Source of the DNA: Planctomycetota bacterium
GTDB lineage: Bacteria; Planctomycetota; Planctomycetia; Pirellulales; UBA1268
Length of the DNA: 64,000 nucleotides
Direction of reading: 5' to 3'
Assembly: GCA_003669585.1 (NCBI GenBank)
Contig: QWOQ01000005.1
Coordinates: 962,502-1,026,501 of the forward strand
Under the pieces are notes generated by a model. The model worked only from the letters and a program-made list of their open reading frames with translations. It did no database searches and was not told the DNA's origin. A program made the position numbers and the translations under genes. Shown piece by piece: positions 46,932-55,905 of this stretch. Positions within the stretch are counted from its first letter, which is position 1. The number at the start of each line of letters is the position of its first letter.

Positions 46932-48263
46932 ATGAGTCACCAAAAACTTTTCTGGTACTCGCTCACTCGGCGATGCAACAATTCGGTTCTTGTTGCTCAG
47001 TCCTGTTCGTTTTTCTCTTTGACAAGCATCCGCTTTCTCGCCTTACAATTCAGGCTGTTTCTCTTGATTCTGCTGGGATTCATGATCGTTCCTACAGAAG
47101 GAACAGGGCAAGGACTTTCCTGGTTTTCGTGGGCAGCATCTTCAGGACCGACTCAGACATTTTCACCTGAAATGTATGAGGATTATCTGCTCACTGGCCA
47201 CACACCGCATCCGGCAGTTGTCAGGATCGTCGCGCCTGAGGCAGGTGGTACGTCGCTCGGATCAGGAGTGCTTGTCGACGTGAACCGATCGCAGGGATTA
47301 GTGATCACCAACTGGCACGTTGTGCGAGACAGTCGATCCGCGGTGCTCGTTCAGTTTCCTGATGGCTTTCAATCGGCCGGCACGGTCGCGCGGTTTGATC
47401 AGTCGTGGGATCTTGCGCTGCTCGTTATCTGGCGTCCCGACATCGATCCGGTGCCAATTGCTGATACTCCAGCGGCAATCGGAGAGCAGTTGACGATCGC
47501 TGGCTACGGTCGTGGGCCATACCGAGAGTCGACCGGCGTTTGCACTCAATTTCTCGCTCCGTCTCCCGGCCTGCCGCTTGAGATGCTCGAACTTGTGGCC
47601 ACGGCGAGGCAGGGGGATTCCGGAGGTCCGATCTTTAATGCCCGAGGACAGATCGCAGGGATTCTTTTTGGACAGCAGGGAGGCCACACCGCAGGCACGA
47701 ACTCGATTCGGGTGCGCAGTTTTCTGGCGAGTGTTGGCTCTACTGGCGTATCGGGAATTCCAAAAGTGCAACCATCGAATTCAATGGCTATCGCTCAAAG
47801 ACCGACCGATCCTCGCCTGACTCCTCCATCTGCTTTGGCACTCGAACCACCGGGAGCCTCGTCGAAAAGTGCTTCTCGATTTCCTTCCACTGAAATACTG
47901 TCGACAACTGCAGGAATCCCTGCCACTACTTCACCGAGTTTTACGGCAGTCAATCCAATTCCAGAAGAATCGCAAAGCATCGAAAAAATTCTGGCGGAAG
48001 ATCACGGTGCTCCGCTGCCAGTTCGAAATGCAACGACCACTCGTCACAATGCCGTTGACCAAGAACACACTCCAGACACAATCGATTCCGGAAATCTTTT
48101 CGCACCCGAAACAGAAGAAAATAACTCTTCCTCGTTTTCTTTTTTGAATCGTTCCAGCAGCCTGATGGATGACGCTCAAAACATCATGGCGATCATCGGA
48201 GCGGCGAGTCTTGCGTTCTTTGGTCTCAAGGCGCTGCTGGGTCGATCGCGAGAAACTGCCTAG
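46932..48263 (+). CDS. Trypsin-like (HtrA-type) serine protease, membrane-anchored
   Basis: 443-residue S1C-like protease. A long signal region (FLALQFRLFLLILLGFMIVP) precedes the protease domain. The triad is His129 in TNWHVV, Asp160 in SWDLALL and Ser230 in GDSGGPI. No PDZ domain follows, unlike DegP. Instead there is a Ser/Thr/Pro-rich region of about 150 residues and a C-terminal membrane helix (IMAIIGAASLAFFGLKALL) with a basic end. The protease domain is therefore held outside the membrane. Likely roles are envelope quality control or processing of surface proteins. The frame continues upstream to 46875; ATG 46932 is preferred for the signal region. Confidence 0.88.
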   Translation: MSHQKLFWYSLTRRCNNSVLVAQSCSFFSLTSIRFLALQFRLFLLILLGFMIVPTEGTGQGLSWFSWAASSGPTQTFSPEMYEDYLLTGHTPHPAVVRIVAPEAGGTSLGSGVLVDVNRSQGLVITNWHVVRDSRSAVLVQFPDGFQSAGTVARFDQSWDLALLVIWRPDIDPVPIADTPAAIGEQLTIAGYGRGPYRESTGVCTQFLAPSPGLPLEMLELVATARQGDSGGPIFNARGQIAGILFGQQGGHTAGTNSIRVRSFLASVGSTGVSGIPKVQPSNSMAIAQRPTDPRLTPPSALALEPPGASSKSASRFPSTEILSTTAGIPATTSPSFTAVNPIPEESQSIEKILAEDHGAPLPVRNATTTRHNAVDQEHTPDTIDSGNLFAPETEENNSSSFSFLNRSSSLMDDAQNIMAIIGAASLAFFGLKALLGRSRETA

Positions 48264-48328
48264 CAGTCATTGCTCTCAGCGACAGGCCGCACGTGCCAGT
48301 CACAAGAATTACATGCGAGTTGAGATTT

Positions 48329-48883
48329 TTAGCTCTTTTTCTTGGGCGACTTTTTCACAGTTGCTCGCGTGATGATTACCGGCTCGAGCGGCTTGTCCCC
48401 GGAACCGGTCGCAACCAAGCCAATCTTTGTGACAACCAAAAGACTTTCTGCATCTGCCGTTTTTCCAAAAGCGGTGTACTGATTGTTGAGGTGCGACGCA
48501 TTTTCAAGGCAGAGAAAAAATTGACAGCCGGCGGAATCCGGATCGCTTGTACGAGCCATCGACAGCACGCCGGCAACATGCTTTGTTGCGTTGAATTCAG
48601 CTTCGATCGTATAGCCAGGCCCACCGCGGCCGGTGCCCTCCGGGCATCCTCCTTGAATCATGAAGCCCTTGATGACTCTGTGAAAACAGCCGTCGTCATA
48701 AAAGCCACTTTCGGTAAGCGCTACAAAATTTCGAACGTGTCCCGGAGCGACCTGCGCATCCAAATCCAGCCGAATCGCTCCAGCAGAAGTCTCGAGCGTC
48801 ACTTGATAATCATGCGCGGTAACATCCACGCTCTTTGCAGCAGACTTGAGTTCTGCGGCAGACTTCTTTTTTTTCTGTGGCAT
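48329..48883 (-). CDS. Peptidyl-prolyl cis-trans isomerase, cyclophilin type
   Basis: Cyclophilin-type prolyl isomerase of 184 residues, which speeds folding at Xaa-Pro bonds. Core motifs are FHRVIKGFMIQGG (with catalytic Arg), GPGYTIEAEFN, GVLSMART, and GCQFFLCLENASHLNNQYTAFG. Tryptophan of the cyclosporin site is replaced by His in SHLNNQYTAFG. Lys-rich stretches at both ends and no signal peptide suggest a cytoplasmic enzyme. ATG 48883 has AGGA seven bases upstream. The next gene on this strand, DUF1802, starts at 49601 and is read first. Confidence 0.93.
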   Translation of the reverse strand: MPQKKKKSAAELKSAAKSVDVTAHDYQVTLETSAGAIRLDLDAQVAPGHVRNFVALTESGFYDDGCFHRVIKGFMIQGGCPEGTGRGGPGYTIEAEFNATKHVAGVLSMARTSDPDSAGCQFFLCLENASHLNNQYTAFGKTADAESLLVVTKIGLVATGSGDKPLEPVIITRATVKKSPKKKS

Positions 48884-48977
48884 CGCACAATCCTTTTTCA
48901 ACCAATGACTGGCATTTCCAGTACGTAACGGAATCCAACACTGTTTTCCGTTCGATCATTTTTGTTCGCTGCGAATT

Positions 48978-49601
48978 CTATTGTGTTCGAAGTTCAAGCG
49001 ATTGACCGAGCGCCGAATGAATCGCTTGAGATACGTTTTCAAACGCATCATCGGGCATGACGCATTCGAGCCAATCGGTTTTGAGCTGCTGCACAAGTTC
49101 CACACGACTGCGACAGCCTGCCATTTCGGATGTCTCTTCGACCAGATGGGGCTCTTTTCGCCGCCATACACGCACAAGTGCCACCGCAAGACCGGGAGAT
49201 CGATATGCAAATCGTTCGGCAATCACACTCTCCGAAAGAATATGAAATGGGGCAAGCTGCTCAACGCATTTCATGTCCGTGAGCCATGCAGTCGCTTCTA
49301 CAACTCCGAGAAGATCGATGCGTCTGGCTGACAGCAATGGCTCTTGGTTCGCTGCTTCACTCGCAAAATGAACATCTTTTTCGGCGAGCTTCTCGGCGGT
49401 CTGATGAAATGCTGTCGGATACAACCAGAAGACAGAATCTTTGAATCCAAACTGAGGCTGCATATCGTGAATGCCACCGGCCCGCACAAGAATCGTTTGT
49501 CGTCGGCACGCCAGTGCAAGGCAGACCGAGGCCCATTCTTTGATCGCAAGAGGCAGTGTGGTCGGTCGGTTCGCGTCTTTGTAAAATCCCAGATGTGTCA
49601 T
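48978..49601 (-). CDS. DUF1802 family protein
   Basis: 207-residue protein. The start LPLAIKEWASVCLALACRRQTILVRAGGIHD, followed by FWLYPTAFHQ, matches DUF1802, a family of unknown function also found in cyanobacteria and bacilli. There is no signal peptide or membrane segment. The C-terminal end is acidic and helical. It is read toward the cyclophilin gene with about 95 bp between them and is divergent from the kinase. Confidence 0.8.
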   Translation of the reverse strand: MTHLGFYKDANRPTTLPLAIKEWASVCLALACRRQTILVRAGGIHDMQPQFGFKDSVFWLYPTAFHQTAEKLAEKDVHFASEAANQEPLLSARRIDLLGVVEATAWLTDMKCVEQLAPFHILSESVIAERFAYRSPGLAVALVRVWRRKEPHLVEETSEMAGCRSRVELVQQLKTDWLECVMPDDAFENVSQAIHSALGQSLELRTQ

Positions 49602-49775
49602 TTTGTAAATCGCTGTGATTGAAAACTTGTAAAGTTTATTTTCCAAAAATAAAGTGGCCGAACTTCTTCGCGCAGTGCTGTGACCGGCGTTGACTCGCAT
49701 GGTCTCGGTCTGTTTGTCCTGTCACGGCCAATACGTTTGCCGCATTGCTTCCGTTCCACGATACTCTTTTATGCC

Positions 49776-50939
49776 ATGCAAGAATTCTTATCCATCCCTG
49801 AAAATCCGGACCTTTCCGGCCGCATGTTGAAAGACTATCGGCTGCTGCGGCACCTTGGAAGCGGTGCCATGGCCGATGTCTATCTGGCCGAGCAGCAGTC
49901 GCTTTCTCGACACGTTGCAGTGAAAGTGCTGCGCCCCGAGAAGGCTTTAAATCAAACGGCTGTCAAACGTTTTGACCAAGAGGCTCGAGCCGCGGCATCG
50001 CTGGTGCATGGCAACATTGTGCAGATTCATGAGGTGGGATTCGTCGATGGCATTCACTACATCGTGCAGGAGTATGTTGCCGGCCTCTCGTTGAAGGAAT
50101 GGCTTCTTGAAAGGGGCACTCTCGATGCTTCCGCGGCTCTTTCTGTGCTGAAGCAGGTTGCCGCTGCACTTTCAAAGGCCCAGCAACAGGGCATTATTCA
50201 TCGCGATATCAAACCTGAAAATTTGCTAATAACTCCAGCGGGAGAAGTGAAGGTTGCTGATTTCGGTTTGGCGCGTGTGGCAAATGCACCTGAGAATCTT
50301 TCACTCACTCAAGATGGAACGACGCTTGGAACTCCACTCTATATGAGTCCGGAACAAGTTGAAGGGCTTACGCTTGATAGCAGAAGTGATCTCTATTCTC
50401 TCGGCGCAACCATCTATCATCTTCTCTCAGGGTATCCTCCTTTTTCCGGTGAAACTCGGCTCGCAGTTGCCTTAGCACATGTCAAACAGCAACCGACTTC
50501 GCTTGCCACCATTCGCCAAGATTTGCCCGCGGGGCTCGTGGCGATCGTTGATCGTCTTTTATCAAAAGATCCTTTGCGAAGGCCTTCGGGTCCGGCAGAA
50601 CTCATTCGTGATGTTGACTTCGTCGTATCGGCTTCGGGTCAATTCAAGAAAGATCCGCTCTCGTGGCGAATAGACCCTCAAACGTCGACCGGTGTCGCAC
50701 AAGACGTCCCTCGAAATGCTGAACTTTTATTGACAGGTACCTCCGCTGCACAAGAAACTCAGATCCGCACAGCAACGCTGAAGCTTGATCAAGAACTTTC
50801 TCGTGAAAGAACATTCGTTGAAACGTCTCGCCGCTGGTGGCTCGGCACGGCCGCAGCGGCCTTGGCTGGAATTGCGGGAGGAATGTTTATCGGCCGATCG
50901 CGTCCGAGACGATCCCTCTTTGGTCGCGGCCCACGGTGA
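49776..50939 (+). CDS. Serine/threonine protein kinase, membrane-anchored
   Basis: Hanks-type kinase of 387 residues. The Gly loop is GSGAMADVY, the catalytic Lys is K50 (VAVKVL), the catalytic loop HRDIKPEN has Asp144, the Mg loop is DFGLA, and the activation segment GTPLYMSPEQ. The kinase domain ends near residue 280. A linker and one membrane helix (TAAAALAGIAGGMFIG) follow, and the basic tail ends at residue 387. No external sensor domain remains beyond the helix. Such kinases are very numerous in planctomycetes and regulate envelope and stress processes. Substrates are unknown. Confidence 0.93.
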   Translation: MQEFLSIPENPDLSGRMLKDYRLLRHLGSGAMADVYLAEQQSLSRHVAVKVLRPEKALNQTAVKRFDQEARAAASLVHGNIVQIHEVGFVDGIHYIVQEYVAGLSLKEWLLERGTLDASAALSVLKQVAAALSKAQQQGIIHRDIKPENLLITPAGEVKVADFGLARVANAPENLSLTQDGTTLGTPLYMSPEQVEGLTLDSRSDLYSLGATIYHLLSGYPPFSGETRLAVALAHVKQQPTSLATIRQDLPAGLVAIVDRLLSKDPLRRPSGPAELIRDVDFVVSASGQFKKDPLSWRIDPQTSTGVAQDVPRNAELLLTGTSAAQETQIRTATLKLDQELSRERTFVETSRRWWLGTAAAALAGIAGGMFIGRSRPRRSLFGRGPR

Positions 50940-51200
50940 CTACTCGCCACAGACAGATTTTTTACTGCGTGTTTGATCCCCTTTTTTCGGTTTCTATCGA
51001 TTGCGTAGCATTGTCTTGAAGAGAGACTACGACCGGCGGTTCTTCCGAAATTCCTGTGGCACAATCGCTGCGAGCGGCTGAAGCGAACGCTGCTTGACAG
51101 GCCATCAGCTCTTTACAACCATCTAAGGGCAGATGGTGACGTGCGACAGGAATTTATGCACAGCCATCGAAATTCAGTCGATCATGAAGTGATGCAAAAC

Positions 51201-51273
51201 GCCCCCATCGTCTAGTGGCCCAGGACGTCGGGTTCTCAGCTCGAAAACCGGGGTTCGACTCCCCGTGGGGGTA
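51201..51273 (+). tRNA. tRNA-Glu (anticodon CTC)
   Basis: 73-nt cloverleaf. The acceptor arm GCCCCCA pairs with TGGGGGT (one G-T at the end). The D arm is GTCT/GGAC. The anticodon stem TCGGG/CTCGA holds the loop TTCTCAG with anticodon CTC at 51235-51237. The T arm is CGGGG/CCCCG with loop TTCGACT. The discriminator base is A, and CCA is not encoded. The 3' half is overlapped by the end of a phage-type integrase gene on the other strand, so this tRNA is the attachment site of the element to the right. Confidence 0.95.
51236..51273. other. Likely attachment-site core (attL) within tRNA-Glu
   Basis: The integrase reading frame ends inside the anticodon and covers the anticodon-to-3'-end part of the tRNA. 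Integrases of tRNA-targeting elements commonly use this segment as the identity block restored on integration. I did not find a second copy of this segment to the right within the window, so attR probably lies beyond position 64000 or has decayed. Confidence 0.6.
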
Positions 51274-52501
51274 TCTGAACATTCGTACAGTATCGCACAC
51301 TATCGTAATCCTCGGCAATTACGATAGTGCGCTGCTGTTCTTGCGACTCTCCGCGAGGCGATTCGGCCGATTGCTGCACCGGATTCTGCAGCGCTGCGGA
51401 AGCCTTTTCGAAGTGCGCATCCGTCACTTGCAAATAATGTTTTTGTGCGACAGCCTGCGTGTTGCCGATCCAAGCACAAACAACGTGGATAGGGAACGAC
51501 TCCGCCAATTCCGTTTCTCGTGTGCTGCGTAGATTCTGAAACAATTTAGGCCATGGCTGTAAGCCAGCCCGGCGGATAATCCGTTCGAATTGCGTCCGCA
51601 GGTTGGAGTTGTGATCACGATAGCGAGTGATGACAAATTCCGTGCCCGGTGCAGCTTCATCAAAGGCCGCTTCCAGATGCGACCGCAATTCAGGGAACAG
51701 GGGCACAACTCTACTCTCTTTCCCTTCAAAATGTTCGGTCTTTGGGGAACGTACCGTCATCCGATTGTGTTCCCAGTCAACGTCGCCCCAGCGAAGAGCA
51801 AGATGTTCGGAAGGGCACCGCAGCCCACCGAAGCGACTCAGGGCAAACAGCGCCTTCCATTGAGCATCGGGGCAAGCTTCCAACACCTTACCGGCTTCAT
51901 CGCAACTGATGAAGTAAAACCGCTCTCTGTTGGCCTGCACAGCGATACCTTTCATTTCACCAAACGGATTGTCGACAATCAGCCGACGTTTGACCGCCGC
52001 CCGGAAAAATTGCCGCGCCCGGCCACAATGTCGACGGACTGTGTTTTCTCCCAACCGTAGTTTGAGAAATAACCGCCATTCGTCTGCGTCGCCTTCGGTC
52101 ACGTCGGCCATCGGTTTGTCCGGGCCGAAATACTGAATCAGGTCTCGGCACACCTGTTTTAAGTTGATTCGCGTCCGTTCTTTGATGTCTGTTCGCTTAA
52201 CGATGTAGCCTTCGATGAACGCGGCCAGCGTGGTTTTTTCCTTCTCTGGTCGTAACGGAACAAGACCAACGGCTGCCAGCTTGTCGTAGAGCACAGCCTC
52301 TCGCTCGCCGACCCACGCGGCCGTCTCTCTATCCCAACTCGCACCGGAGACAACCGCAGCGTTCAAGGCTTCTATTTTGGATTTGATCACTTCGGCCGTC
52401 TTTTGCGAGGTCTTGCCTAGCCGCACGCTTTTGCGTTTGCCGTTGCCAGCCACGAATTGAATCGTACGGTTTCCATTCGGCTCGCGTGAAAGGCTGGCCA
52501 T
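51236..52501 (-). CDS. int: Tyrosine recombinase / phage-type integrase
   Basis: 421-residue tyrosine recombinase. The arm-type and core-binding SAM-like domains cover about residues 1-190. The catalytic domain has RFGGLRCPSEHLALRWGDV (first Arg), the beta-hairpin Lys region, NLRSTRETELAE (second Arg; the usual His of HxxR is Asn), WIGNTQAVAQKHY with Tyr356 as nucleophile. The last residues (PPRGVEPRFSS) are encoded by the tRNA-Glu 3' half, a mark of insertion into that tRNA. ATG 52501 follows AGGGGA at suitable spacing; an upstream in-frame start at 52531 is less likely. It is the first gene of the integrative element. Confidence 0.95.
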   Translation of the reverse strand: MASLSREPNGNRTIQFVAGNGKRKSVRLGKTSQKTAEVIKSKIEALNAAVVSGASWDRETAAWVGEREAVLYDKLAAVGLVPLRPEKEKTTLAAFIEGYIVKRTDIKERTRINLKQVCRDLIQYFGPDKPMADVTEGDADEWRLFLKLRLGENTVRRHCGRARQFFRAAVKRRLIVDNPFGEMKGIAVQANRERFYFISCDEAGKVLEACPDAQWKALFALSRFGGLRCPSEHLALRWGDVDWEHNRMTVRSPKTEHFEGKESRVVPLFPELRSHLEAAFDEAAPGTEFVITRYRDHNSNLRTQFERIIRRAGLQPWPKLFQNLRSTRETELAESFPIHVVCAWIGNTQAVAQKHYLQVTDAHFEKASAALQNPVQQSAESPRGESQEQQRTIVIAEDYDSVRYCTNVQIPPRGVEPRFSS

Positions 52502-52703
52502 TTGAAGTCCCCTAAGGTTGTCGCCTATCAATCGTATTCGTCCGTGAACAATCCGCTCGCTACGAATTCAAAAAAATAGTCGTACGAAGTTGATGCATTC
52601 CAAACGCCATATTTTCTCACCACTGCTATAAACCATAGCCGATTGCATCTGTTCAGAAAATATTTTTCATGCAGCATGGTTTTAATTTCAATGGGTGATA
52701 CCG

Positions 52704-52946
52704 TCATGCGTCAACTCCTTTTGGTGGTGAGGCTTCGCGGGTCAGCCATGCATTCAGATCAGTGATCGGGTAAAGCACCGCGCGACGCTTCCCATGACCA
52801 CACCGCACACAGGGAATCGAACCGCGAGGGGCTGTCAAACTCCATAGGGTGCGTTCGCTGATACCGAGAGCCCTCGCAGCATCGCGCGGACGCAGAGCCA
52901 GAGGTGCTTGATTCAAATTTTTTACAACAACCAAGTTGTTAGTCAT
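52704..52946 (-). CDS. AlpA/excisionase-like helix-turn-helix protein
   Basis: 80-residue DNA-binding protein of the HTH_17 (AlpA/excisionase, MerR-like) type: RPRDAARALGISERTLWSLTAPRGSIPCVRCG, then RRAVLYPITDLNAWL. The tryptophan and basic wing match excisionases that act with tyrosine integrases. GAGGG precedes ATG 52946. It lies about 200 bp upstream of int on the same strand. A close paralogue is encoded at 56563-56799. Confidence 0.85.
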   Translation of the reverse strand: MTNNLVVVKNLNQAPLALRPRDAARALGISERTLWSLTAPRGSIPCVRCGHGKRRAVLYPITDLNAWLTREASPPKGVDA

Positions 52947-52985
52947 AACATCCCTCATGAAAATATTTCTTGCTACATCCGCGCA

Positions 52986-53372
52986 TCATGGTTTGAGATT
53001 CCCGTGTGGTAGTCGGTCCACAATTTCGACCACCGGGCATCGTCCTCGGCCCTCCTTTACGAATCGCACCAGACCATTTCCTTCGAGCGCACGAAGACCG
53101 CGAAGCATCTGACCTGCCGACAGTCGCATCTTCTTTCGCACAGCCGCAGAGACGCGCAGCGGGCCAGTGTTCTTTGAGACTCCTCGCACAAACCAAAGAC
53201 AAATGCCAGCCGGCATCGCAGGCTTTCGCAGTTGGGCAGCGCGGGCCAACCACTCCAGTGGTATCGGCCCGCGAAGGAAAGGTTCAACCGCTGGCTTCCC
53301 GCGGTGTCTTGACTTTGGCGCTTGTGGTAGTTCGTTCCCAGAGGTGACCCCATAGTCTTCGAGACTCAGCAT
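52986..53372 (-). CDS. Winged-helix-like protein of the integrative element
   Basis: 128-residue protein of unknown function. The C-terminal part (RLSAGQMLRGLRALEGNGLVRFVKEGRGRCPVVEIV) has the shape of a winged helix: recognition helix, then a two-stranded wing with Gly/Arg. It may be a repressor or replication-initiation accessory. The start overlaps the polymerase stop (TGATG), so its translation is coupled to that gene; GTG 53375 is a possible earlier start. Confidence 0.65.
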   Translation of the reverse strand: MLSLEDYGVTSGNELPQAPKSRHRGKPAVEPFLRGPIPLEWLARAAQLRKPAMPAGICLWFVRGVSKNTGPLRVSAAVRKKMRLSAGQMLRGLRALEGNGLVRFVKEGRGRCPVVEIVDRLPHGNLKP

Positions 53373-55249
53373 CACGTACTACCCCTATCTATAGAAGAAA
53401 AAGAGACCCCCTTAAAAGACTCTCTTATAAGACCAGACCGGTTCGGCCGTTGTGACGAACTAGATCGGCCATCGTGGTGAACTACATCATCTGCTTTGGC
53501 GATCTCGGGAGCGGGCCCAGCCAGTCGCATCACGGTATTCCAGAAGGCGGCACCGGCATCGTCCACGTACCGATCTGGATGTCTTACAATCTTTACATCG
53601 GCACCGATCTCAAAGCCTCGAAGAACTACTCTCGATGCTTCAGCCATCGCGGCGCGCGTCTTTATCACCATGTTTTCGATCTCGTCGGTCGGCCCTTCCA
53701 CCATCACCGCATCGTGAATCGGCGCGCAAAGACAAATCCCGCGTTCCACCATAAGACAACACGCTAGTCGAAGCATCTCAGCTGCGTTTCCTTGAACCGG
53801 GAAGTTCGATAAGGCACGGGGGTTCGCTGCGGGCCGCATGGGATCGGTAGAGGGACCAACGCGAAGGCGCCAACCGAAGACCGTTTGAATCTGCCCCGTC
53901 AGTGTAGCGCGATCCACGGCTGCTTGTGACCACTTCCAAAACTGTGGATACATGCGACGGTGAAGGGTCAAAAGTTCCGCGGCGGCGGCAGTCGGCTTCC
54001 CGATCTTTTGCGCCAAAGACTCGGGTCCCATCCCATACATCACAGCCAGCGCCGCCGCCTTGAACAAAGATCTCGCTTCACCATGTGTGGCCTTGGTTGC
54101 GTCAGCTGGAACTGCCCCCGCTTGTTTGGCAAACGATAAATAAAAGTCGCCAGATGAATACGCCTCGAGCATCGCCGCATCTTCTGACAGTGCCGCGCCC
54201 ACCGCGATCTCTTGTGATATGTAATCCAGATAGGCAACAGCCATCCCCGGCTCGGGGCGAATAAGACTCCGCAACCAACGAGACGGCCCGAAGATGAACT
54301 TTGCATTGGATGGTTGGTTTCGACCAGTGCTTGCGCGGAAGGGTGCGATGCTGGTTCGGTTGCGTCCATCCGGGCCGATGGCCAGATTTTCAAAGAGACG
54401 CATCTGCCCAAGGGCAACCCTAAGTTCTCGCAGTTCGGCCACTGCTGGATGGGCCTTTGACTGCGAACGAAACGTATCGTCGGCGAGATCCAGTTGTCCG
54501 CTCTCCAGCATCGGCCACGGGATTCCGCGTTCCACTAAGTATCTTGCGAATCGGTTGCGTTTAAACGTTGTCCCCTCGAAGACGTGGTAGCGTTGATCCA
54601 CCTCTGCTATCAACGCTGATCGAACGTCGAGCCAGCGGGTCTTCAGATGCTCGAATGTGGGAACGTCTAACGGGATGCCGCGGTGTTCCATTGCAGCCAC
54701 TGTCCACGCATAACGACCGCGTAAAAGGGCACACCCTAGATCGATGCGCGGCATCATCGCCGGCAGAAGGCGGGTAAGCGCGATCACGTCTTCGGCGCAG
54801 TAAGTCAGAAGCGACTCCCGCTCCTCGTCTGTGAAAGGACCGCCGCGAATCGCTAGCTGACGCATCGAATCCTTCTCCACGACCGCCATCGCCGGAAGAC
54901 CATGATAAATCAGCGCGCCTAGAAGACTTGATCCGCTCGGGGGCTGTATCCCGTTCGTCATCGCGCGAAACTCGAAGAAGAGATCCAGCGTGCGATCGGG
55001 GGCCGGCCATCCCAGCGCTTGAAAGATGGAGAACTCGGCGGCGGCTGCGTAAGCAACAAACAGCGAGTGACGGTCTGTTCGGAATGGCGGCGCCGACAGC
55101 CGCGCCAACTGGTCTTGCCAGAGGCGCAACTGCCGACCGGAACGGAGCTCCATTGCCACCAGACAAATCGGCGTTGGCCGATGGCCAGCAGGCGCGGAAT
55201 ACTCCGTGTCCGCGCACCAGATCTCTTCGAATGATTCGAGACCGTTCAC
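53372..55249 (-). CDS. Family A DNA polymerase with 3'-5' exonuclease domain
   Basis: 625-residue phage-type polymerase. Residues 1-170 form a DnaQ/RNase-D-like exonuclease with Asp14 and Glu16 in WCADTEYSA and a later YCAEDVIALTRLL. The polymerase domain has motif A (AYLDYISQEIAVGA, Asp342), motif B (SLFKAAALAVMYGMG) and motif C (APIHDAVMVEG, His512-Asp513-Ala514). The motif C glutamate of the usual HDE is Ala, while the metal-binding Asp is kept. There is no 5' nuclease domain. Such enzymes replicate phages and plasmid-like elements. The start is a GTG overlapping the previous gene (GTGA), and the stop overlaps the next (TGATG), within a run of overlapping genes. Confidence 0.92.
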   Translation of the reverse strand: MNGLESFEEIWCADTEYSAPAGHRPTPICLVAMELRSGRQLRLWQDQLARLSAPPFRTDRHSLFVAYAAAAEFSIFQALGWPAPDRTLDLFFEFRAMTNGIQPPSGSSLLGALIYHGLPAMAVVEKDSMRQLAIRGGPFTDEERESLLTYCAEDVIALTRLLPAMMPRIDLGCALLRGRYAWTVAAMEHRGIPLDVPTFEHLKTRWLDVRSALIAEVDQRYHVFEGTTFKRNRFARYLVERGIPWPMLESGQLDLADDTFRSQSKAHPAVAELRELRVALGQMRLFENLAIGPDGRNRTSIAPFRASTGRNQPSNAKFIFGPSRWLRSLIRPEPGMAVAYLDYISQEIAVGAALSEDAAMLEAYSSGDFYLSFAKQAGAVPADATKATHGEARSLFKAAALAVMYGMGPESLAQKIGKPTAAAAELLTLHRRMYPQFWKWSQAAVDRATLTGQIQTVFGWRLRVGPSTDPMRPAANPRALSNFPVQGNAAEMLRLACCLMVERGICLCAPIHDAVMVEGPTDEIENMVIKTRAAMAEASRVVLRGFEIGADVKIVRHPDRYVDDAGAAFWNTVMRLAGPAPEIAKADDVVHHDGRSSSSQRPNRSGLIRESFKGVSFSSIDRGST

Positions 55250-55905
55250 GAAGCCCCCCTCAGTTGTCGAAGGATTGCGTGATCAGCGGCTTCGATGAAT
55301 TTGTCACGAAACGCGATCTTCAAAATCTGGTGAAACGTCAACTCAGGGGGCCACGTCGGGTCTGGCAGCTCTGCAGCAGGCTCGAAGTGGGTGTAGTGGC
55401 CGTTGCTGGTGTCTGACACCATTCGGCACCACTTAGTTTCTGCCGCCTGCGCGATGCGAAGCGCAGACTCGGTCCACGTATTCGACCGACCATCGGGGCC
55501 TGGGAGCTTCACACGCCAGAGAAAAAGGTCATTCCCCCGGTTGGTGCAAGTCAGCACTAGGGCGGGGGCAATCTCTCCGGAGAGATCCGGCCACAGATGC
55601 TTCGCCACCAGATAGACCGCGCGATCTACACCGGCTTCGACTTCGAGCACTGCCGTTTGAAGTCTCCACTCTTGACCGGGTCGAACTTGGAACCACTCCG
55701 ACTTGTTCGGCTTGCGTACGGGAACTGTCGAAATCACTCTCCGCACTCCGAGGCCCTCTGCGTAGTCGGCACCCAGATGGAGTGTGGCCGGATCAAAAGG
55801 GTCGGGCGATTCCGGACGCGGCGACGCGGGGTGGTTCGACTCAAAGGCGGCCGCGTGACCGTTGTCTTCTGGTTCAACAAACAATTGCCTGCTCTTAGAA
55901 CTCAT
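55246..55905 (-). CDS. Element-encoded protein, unknown, upstream of the polymerase
   Basis: 219 residues; no family I can name. After a polar N-terminus (about 45 residues) there is a segment LGVRRVISTVPVRKPNKSEWFQVRPG and a compact alpha/beta region (AVYLVAKHLWPDL ... LVLTCTNRGNDLFLWRVKLPG). It sits directly before the polymerase and overlaps it by 4 bp, so a replication role such as processivity or single-strand binding is plausible but not shown. ATG 55905 overlaps the preceding stop (TGATG); a TTG at 55908 is also possible. Confidence 0.65.
   Translation of the reverse strand: MSSKSRQLFVEPEDNGHAAAFESNHPASPRPESPDPFDPATLHLGADYAEGLGVRRVISTVPVRKPNKSEWFQVRPGQEWRLQTAVLEVEAGVDRAVYLVAKHLWPDLSGEIAPALVLTCTNRGNDLFLWRVKLPGPDGRSNTWTESALRIAQAAETKWCRMVSDTSNGHYTHFEPAAELPDPTWPPELTFHQILKIAFRDKFIEAADHAILRQLRGAS

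Noticed and set aside
51290..51330. Imperfect palindrome TACGATAGTG-like repeats just inside int as arm-type sites
   Set aside because: They lie inside the int coding sequence and only two short copies are present; not enough to claim arm sites.
53006..53347. Plus-strand 113-codon frame opposite the winged-helix gene
   Set aside because: The minus-strand gene is coupled by overlap to the polymerase; the plus frame has no ribosome site or motif.
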